Shown here piece after piece: positions 16,124-19,775 of a stretch of DNA of 19,775 nucleotides. Source of the DNA: Campylobacterales bacterium (GTDB lineage Bacteria > Campylobacterota > Campylobacteria > Campylobacterales > JACAEZ01); NCBI GenBank assembly GCA_013388565.1, contig JACAEZ010000001.1:1-19775 (forward strand), given 5' to 3'. A model generated the notes under the pieces. That model searched no databases and was not told the DNA's origin. It worked only from the letters and a program-made list of their open reading frames with translations. The first letter of the stretch is position 1, and every line of letters begins with the position of its first letter. Position numbers and translations under genes: made by a program.

Positions 16124-16283
16124 AAAATGCTTTGATATTATTATAAATTATATCTTTTGATTTATAATCTCTATATCTATTTATAAAATTTGTTATATAT
16201 CTATTATAAAAAAGTGGGAACTTTTTTTCTAAAAAAATCATAACTCTTTTAGATAATGTATTGTAGCTATTTCTAATTATCAT
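16074..16283 (-). pseudogene. 5' fragment of the radical SAM gene, out of frame
   Basis: A 69-codon frame from the ATG at 16283 (three bases below the GT2 stop, with AAGGA upstream) to a TAG at 16074. It reads through a basic, Tyr/Phe-rich helix region and ends ...FYETKPLFRHIENRNNK. The last five codons are the product of a shifted frame: without one A of the A4 run at 16090-16093 the protein continues into the radical SAM core. The repaired protein would be about 304 residues, a normal length for this class. An upstream ATG at 16325 would overlap the GT2 gene and is less likely. It could instead be an independent small gene, but the junction argues against that. Confidence 0.65.
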
Positions 16284-16285
16284 TT

Positions 16286-17221
16286 TCAAAGCTTCCTTTT
16301 TTTTATCTTCAAAAAATAACTCCAACCAAGTAATAAAAAAAGTATATAAAAGATTTTATTATAAAAACTAGTTAAACCTACATACTGCTTATAAATATTT
16401 GTAGAGTTTAAACAAGCATTTACAATATATTTAATCATATATTTTACATATCTTTTAAAATTATTTTTCAAAAGATAACTTCCAAAACTATTTAAAACCC
16501 TTAAAGCCTCATATTCAAACCCTTTTGAATATTTTATCATAGGCAAACTACTAAGAGACTCTCCTTCAAAACGGTAATATATTCGCAAAGGATTATCTAA
16601 ATAGTAACATCTGTATTTAAATAATCCTTCTGTTTCAAAAGCATTATAAAATGGTATTAATCCAGGAATAAATTTATCTATATTTTCATCAAAATAGTTA
16701 TATTTTTTCCAAAAATAGCTATTAATTGCTCCACCAGTTTCATATATGAACTTTTCAGAAAATACCATTTCAACTAAATCATAAACTTTTGTATCTATTT
16801 TGTTTTTACCTACACTGTTTCCATGCTGGTCCATACAAGGATATGAGATACCAATAAGAGTCTCTTTTTCGTTATCACTAAATTTATTCCACTCATTATT
16901 AAGTATCTCTAATGCATTATTTGTAATTTTATCATCATGACCTATCATGACAATTAACTCACCTAATGCTTCATGAACACCAATTTTAGTAACTGCCAAT
17001 AATCCTCGATTATCTTTATTGTCTATAAATTTTATATCGATTTTATTTTCATCTATATAGCCATTTATAATCTGACTTGTTTTATCAATTGAGCCATCAT
17101 TGATAACAATCCACTCAAAATCTTTAAATGTTTGATTTATTAAACTATCATACACTCTATGTATAAATTTCTCACTATTATAACAAGGTGTAAGTATAGT
17201 AAATTTATATTTATAACTCAT
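16286..17221 (-). CDS. GT2 family glycosyltransferase
   Basis: A 311-residue inverting GT-A enzyme. The N-terminus FTILTPCYNSEKFI, VINDGSIDKT (~36-45) and a HDDK in place of DxD (VMIGHDDK, ~93-100) mark the nucleotide-sugar site. A hydrophobic C-terminal stretch (YILFLLLGWSYFL) followed by KIKKRKL suggests membrane attachment. Donor and acceptor are unknown. It would extend the lipid-linked glycan on the cytoplasmic face, as expected from its place upstream of pglB. ATG start with AAGG about 11 bases upstream. It is followed 2 nt later by the fragmented radical SAM gene. Confidence 0.88.
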   Translation of the reverse strand: MSYKYKFTILTPCYNSEKFIHRVYDSLINQTFKDFEWIVINDGSIDKTSQIINGYIDENKIDIKFIDNKDNRGLLAVTKIGVHEALGELIVMIGHDDKITNNALEILNNEWNKFSDNEKETLIGISYPCMDQHGNSVGKNKIDTKVYDLVEMVFSEKFIYETGGAINSYFWKKYNYFDENIDKFIPGLIPFYNAFETEGLFKYRCYYLDNPLRIYYRFEGESLSSLPMIKYSKGFEYEALRVLNSFGSYLLKNNFKRYVKYMIKYIVNACLNSTNIYKQYVGLTSFYNKIFYILFLLLGWSYFLKIKKRKL

Positions 17222-17252
17222 ATTTTAATTACCTTCTTCATAACTAACTTTT

Positions 17253-17792
17253 TTACCAAATCTTTGAAAAATCAAATTCTACTTCACACTCATCTATCTC
17301 AAATTTGACTCTCTCATCAACTGTATCACAAACTTTGATATATTTTCCATTTTGCAATTTATAAACTTTAGCAACTCTATCATCAGGATTTACAATAATA
17401 TAAAACTTCACTCCCTCTTTTTCATACAAATTATATTTTAGGTTTAAATCTTTATTAGCTGTTGATTTTGAAAGCACTTCAAATATAATCACTGGAGCTT
17501 TTGTGATGTATGCTTCATGAAGAGGTTTGTGACAAATGACTAAATTATCAGGTTGAACAATTGTCTCATCATCTATCTTCCAATCAACTGGTAATAGTGC
17601 TTGACACTTTTTGCAATCTTTAAAAACTTCATTTAACTGCCATGCAATATTACTACTGATTTTTTGATGTTTTATCATAGGCATAGGACTCATGGCATAT
17701 GCAACTCCATAAATCAACTCCCATCTATCTTCCCAATGTTTATAATCATCATATGTATAGTGTGGTAAATCTTCTAATTTTAAAGCACCCAT
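17253..17792 (-). CDS. Uma2 family endonuclease (DUF820-like)
   Basis: A 179-residue protein with a PD-(D/E)xK-like nuclease fold. Features are the N-terminal YTYDDYKHWEDRWELIYGVAYAMSP-type start (~12-36, early Glu26), Q-P-D-N-L with Asp82, IIFEVLSKST with Glu105, and YNLYEKEGVKFYIIV (~120-134). These are the usual Uma2 motifs and length. The true function of Uma2 proteins is poorly known; they are common as scattered accessory genes. A good ribosome binding site (GAGGA) precedes the ATG. It sits between the toxin-antitoxin pair and a glycosyltransferase, consistent with insertion into a variable locus. Confidence 0.88.
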   Translation of the reverse strand: MGALKLEDLPHYTYDDYKHWEDRWELIYGVAYAMSPMPMIKHQKISSNIAWQLNEVFKDCKKCQALLPVDWKIDDETIVQPDNLVICHKPLHEAYITKAPVIIFEVLSKSTANKDLNLKYNLYEKEGVKFYIIVNPDDRVAKVYKLQNGKYIKVCDTVDERVKFEIDECEVEFDFSKIW

Positions 17793-17804
17793 AATCTATC
17801 CTCA

Positions 17805-18245
17805 TTATAAATGGTATCTAATTTCTATATATCTCAAAGTATTATTAATTATTTCAATAAGCTTTTTAGAAAAAAATAAAACTTCATCAAAAATTTCAAC
17901 TAAATCATCTTCTATATATTCATGAACAATCGTATTTCTAATATCTTTCATAACTCTTAACTCTTCAATGTTTTCAAACAGCCCCCTTTTATGAGCATTA
18001 TTTACAACATCTATAAGTGTTCCTTGATTTTCAAACTCATATTCATCAATAGTTCTAAATATTTTTCTTATTAAAAAATCAACTCCTCTACTATATCTGC
18101 TACAAAGTATCTCAAATTTACCAAATTCATCTATCAAATACTCATCTTTTATACCTATTTTATAGCATTCATTGTATGAAATTTCAATCCAAAAAAGCTG
18201 TTTTTCTAAAAGTTTTTTATCTTGAATTAGTTTTTCAATTATCAT
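17805..18245 (-). CDS. hepT: HepT-like HEPN toxin
   Basis: A 146-residue all-helical HEPN-domain protein. The R-x4-H-x-Y motif (RNTIVHEY, Arg103, His108, Tyr110) is the RNase and AMPylation site of HepT toxins; in the family the antitoxin adds AMP to the Tyr. The start ATG overlaps the stop of the nucleotidyltransferase gene by 4 bp (ATGA), which couples their translation. The antitoxin gene comes first, as in many HEPN-MNT pairs. The motif is complete, so the toxin is probably active. Confidence 0.85.
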   Translation of the reverse strand: MIIEKLIQDKKLLEKQLFWIEISYNECYKIGIKDEYLIDEFGKFEILCSRYSRGVDFLIRKIFRTIDEYEFENQGTLIDVVNNAHKRGLFENIEELRVMKDIRNTIVHEYIEDDLVEIFDEVLFFSKKLIEIINNTLRYIEIRYHL

Positions 18246-18526
18246 AATAAAATAGCCTTTTGAAATATATGTTTCGTAAAAGGATTTTTAAATTCACCAT
18301 CATCAAGTACTATATCAATCTTTTGTTCACCAAAATGTTTAAAAAACTCTAATCTTAAAAATCTTAAATCTTTTTTTGTTATCTTATCTGACACTATGAG
18401 CAAATCTATATCGCCACCTTTTTTATTATCATCAATCCTTGAACCAAATAGATATATTTTTGCATCTTTTGACAAATGTTTGAGACTATTTTTTAATAAA
18501 TCTATCTCTTCATCTTTTAATCTCAT
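18242..18526 (-). CDS. mntA: MNT-type nucleotidyltransferase antitoxin
   Basis: A 94-residue minimal nucleotidyltransferase. LFGSRIDDNKKGGDIDLLI (~26-44) holds the GS...DxD motif with Asp39 and Asp41; the spacing is nine residues, one less than in the usual GSx10DxD form. A third candidate catalytic Asp is Asp71 (KIDIVLDD). Such proteins AMPylate and silence the HepT toxin. It begins 12 nt after the GT2 stop with a weak site (AGAAG) upstream of the ATG and overlaps hepT by 4 bp. Confidence 0.87.
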   Translation of the reverse strand: MRLKDEEIDLLKNSLKHLSKDAKIYLFGSRIDDNKKGGDIDLLIVSDKITKKDLRFLRLEFFKHFGEQKIDIVLDDGEFKNPFTKHIFQKAILL

Positions 18527-18538
18527 CTTCTTTTATAT

Positions 18539-19447
18539 TTACCTATTTGCAATTTTTTCAAAAAGTCTTTGATTAAAAGAAGATATTAAATATATCCAAA
18601 CTTTATAATCAAATGGATTATACTCCAATGCTCTTATAAATGTTTTTCTAGCCTCACTCTTTTGCCCTGCAAAATATTGGTAAATCCCCAAAGATTTATA
18701 GTGAAAACTCATATGTTTGGGACATCTTTGGATTATATCATCTTGGAATTCATCTATAAATTCTTTAACACCATCAACCCATAAAGATGCATTTTTAAAT
18801 TTATTATTAGTGATACTATCATCGCCATCTGAATGATAAAGTGATAAATTTTTATCTATAAATTTTATATTTGTAAATCTATATGTTTTATACCATATTA
18901 TTTGGGTATTTCTTTTAGATTTTGTTAAAAAAGATACTTGATTAAATATACTACAATGTGTTACATGAAATAGCTCACCAAAACCAATATCACATATAAG
19001 TTGATTAAAATTTGCAGTAGGCTCTTTTTTAAATATATTATACCAATATGAGTTAATTTTACTTTTATTTGTTTGAGAATCAATGGCATGTCCTGCAAAC
19101 ATATAAATATTTGGCTCTTTTTCTATCTCTTCTTTAAATATTTCTAGACAATCAATAACAATTTCATTATCTGAATCTAATATAACTATCCATGCACCTA
19201 TTGATTTTTCTATACCATAATTTTTTGCTGGCATCTGCCCTTGATTTTTATCAAATTTAAAATATCTAATTTTACTGTTTTGATACTCATTTATAATCTC
19301 TTCTGTATTATCGCTTGAACCATCATCAACTATAACTATCTCAAAATCTTGATATGTTTGATTTAGAACACTATTCACAGCTCTTTTTATACACCAAGCA
19401 CGATTATATGTAGCTATTACTACACTAAAAAACGGTTTTTCACTCAA
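18539..19447 (-). CDS. GT2 family glycosyltransferase, PglI-like layout
   Basis: A 302-residue GT-A enzyme. FSVVIATYNRAWCIKRAV (~6-23), IVDDGSSDNTEEI (~38-50), and DSDNE (~93-97) in the DxD position are the nucleotide-sugar motifs. The C-terminal ~80 residues form a TPR-like helical end (YKSLGIYQYFAGQKSEARKTFIRALEYNPFD). The layout and C-terminal style recall C. jejuni PglI, the branching glucosyltransferase, but orthology is not shown. The start is TTG with a strong AGGAG upstream; the gene is 16 nt after the GT4 fragment. Confidence 0.87.
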   Translation of the reverse strand: MSEKPFFSVVIATYNRAWCIKRAVNSVLNQTYQDFEIVIVDDGSSDNTEEIINEYQNSKIRYFKFDKNQGQMPAKNYGIEKSIGAWIVILDSDNEIVIDCLEIFKEEIEKEPNIYMFAGHAIDSQTNKSKINSYWYNIFKKEPTANFNQLICDIGFGELFHVTHCSIFNQVSFLTKSKRNTQIIWYKTYRFTNIKFIDKNLSLYHSDGDDSITNNKFKNASLWVDGVKEFIDEFQDDIIQRCPKHMSFHYKSLGIYQYFAGQKSEARKTFIRALEYNPFDYKVWIYLISSFNQRLFEKIANR

Positions 19448-19463
19448 AAATTACTCCTAATAG

Positions 19464-19775
19464 TTATTTTATAATTTTTACCCACTCTTTTACGATACTA
19501 TCTTTTGAAAAATCGTTAGCTCTAATTTTTGCTTTTTTAGAATATTCTTCTCTTAAATTATCATCATTTAGTAGTTTAATAATACTATCTATCCATATTT
19601 TTTTTGTTTGAATATCTCTATTTTCAAAATCTCCACTAAACATAGGATTTAAGACTCCAAACTCTCCTAATTCACTCTCTTTTGTTTGAAATTCAAAATC
19701 ACTCATTGGAGCCAAAATCTCTCTTGGCCCACTTTTGCAATCACTACTAATTACAGCAACACCACAAGCCATAGC
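19464..19775 (-). CDS. GT4 glycosyltransferase, C-terminal part (gene continues beyond the window)
   Basis: The frame is open to the last base, reading A-M-A-C-G-V-A-V-I-S-S-D-C-K-S-G-P-R-E-I-L, so the visible ATG is internal and not the start. This is the end of a GT-B, GT4 enzyme just after the second Glu of the E-x7-E motif. The segment SSDCKSGPREIL is shared almost exactly with the PglJ-like protein at 11864-13015 (STDCKSGPREIL), and both end in SIVKE. The two are paralogues. Its N-terminal acceptor domain lies outside the window. Confidence 0.88.
   Translation of the reverse strand, partial: AMACGVAVISSDCKSGPREILAPMSDFEFQTKESELGEFGVLNPMFSGDFENRDIQTKKIWIDSIIKLLNDDNLREEYSKKAKIRANDFSKDSIVKEWVKIIK

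Noticed and set aside
17804..17809. TATAAT on the minus strand as a promoter for the Uma2 gene
   Set aside because: It is only 12 nt from the ATG, so transcription would start within or after the ribosome binding site. It also lies at the very end of hepT, where TATAAT-like words are common by chance.
1..19775. CRISPR array, tRNA, rRNA or insertion sequence
   Set aside because: No spaced direct repeats, cloverleaf-like sequences, rRNA segments or transposase motifs were seen on either strand.

Overview
The window is a low-GC bacterial segment in which every convincing gene lies on the minus strand, tightly packed, with no gene-free stretch over about 140 bp. The combination of a Campylobacter-type PglB oligosaccharyltransferase directly downstream of a PglJ-like glycosyltransferase, a SapC-family protein, A|F prepilin cleavage sites and very AT-rich codon use points to the Campylobacterota, most likely an Arcobacter-like genus. 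That assignment is inference from gene content and composition. Transcription runs from high to low coordinates.

Region A (19775 to 11864) is a glycan assembly locus with hitchhiking genes. It holds the C-terminal part of a GT4 glycosyltransferase, a GT2 transferase, a HepT/MNT toxin-antitoxin pair, a Uma2-family nuclease, a second GT2, a radical SAM/SPASM enzyme that appears split by a one-base frameshift, a scar-like intergenic stretch, an AsnB-type amidotransferase, a small retropepsin-like aspartic protease and a PglJ-like GT4 enzyme. Region B (11839 to 9689) is PglB, which transfers the finished lipid-linked oligosaccharide to asparagines of exported proteins.

Region C (9621 to 5647) starts behind a good sigma70-type -10 box. 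It encodes a type II secretion-like pseudopilus set (GspG major pseudopilin, a minor pseudopilin-like protein, GspF), then a small secreted Pro/Met-rich protein, a SapC-family protein and a membrane-anchored hypothetical protein. A 32-bp perfect palindrome separates it from region D.

Region D (5574 to 1) is a compact operon: a GT39/PMT-type protein O-glycosyltransferase with five CTAT repeats just after its start, an anchored PA14-like protein, an outer-membrane beta-barrel candidate, a coiled-coil protein, a DPM1/GtrB-type polyprenyl-phosphate glycosyltransferase and a lipoprotein whose C-terminal ~145 residues are mostly serine. The next gene seems to start at position 15.

The main hypothesis is that region D is a self-contained, possibly phase-variable O-glycosylation cassette. 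The DPM1/GtrB-type enzyme would make the polyprenyl-phosphate sugar, the GT39 enzyme would transfer it, and the Ser-rich lipoprotein would be the acceptor. It sits beside, but is chemically distinct from, the PglB N-glycosylation pathway, and is coupled to a pseudopilus/SapC export module.
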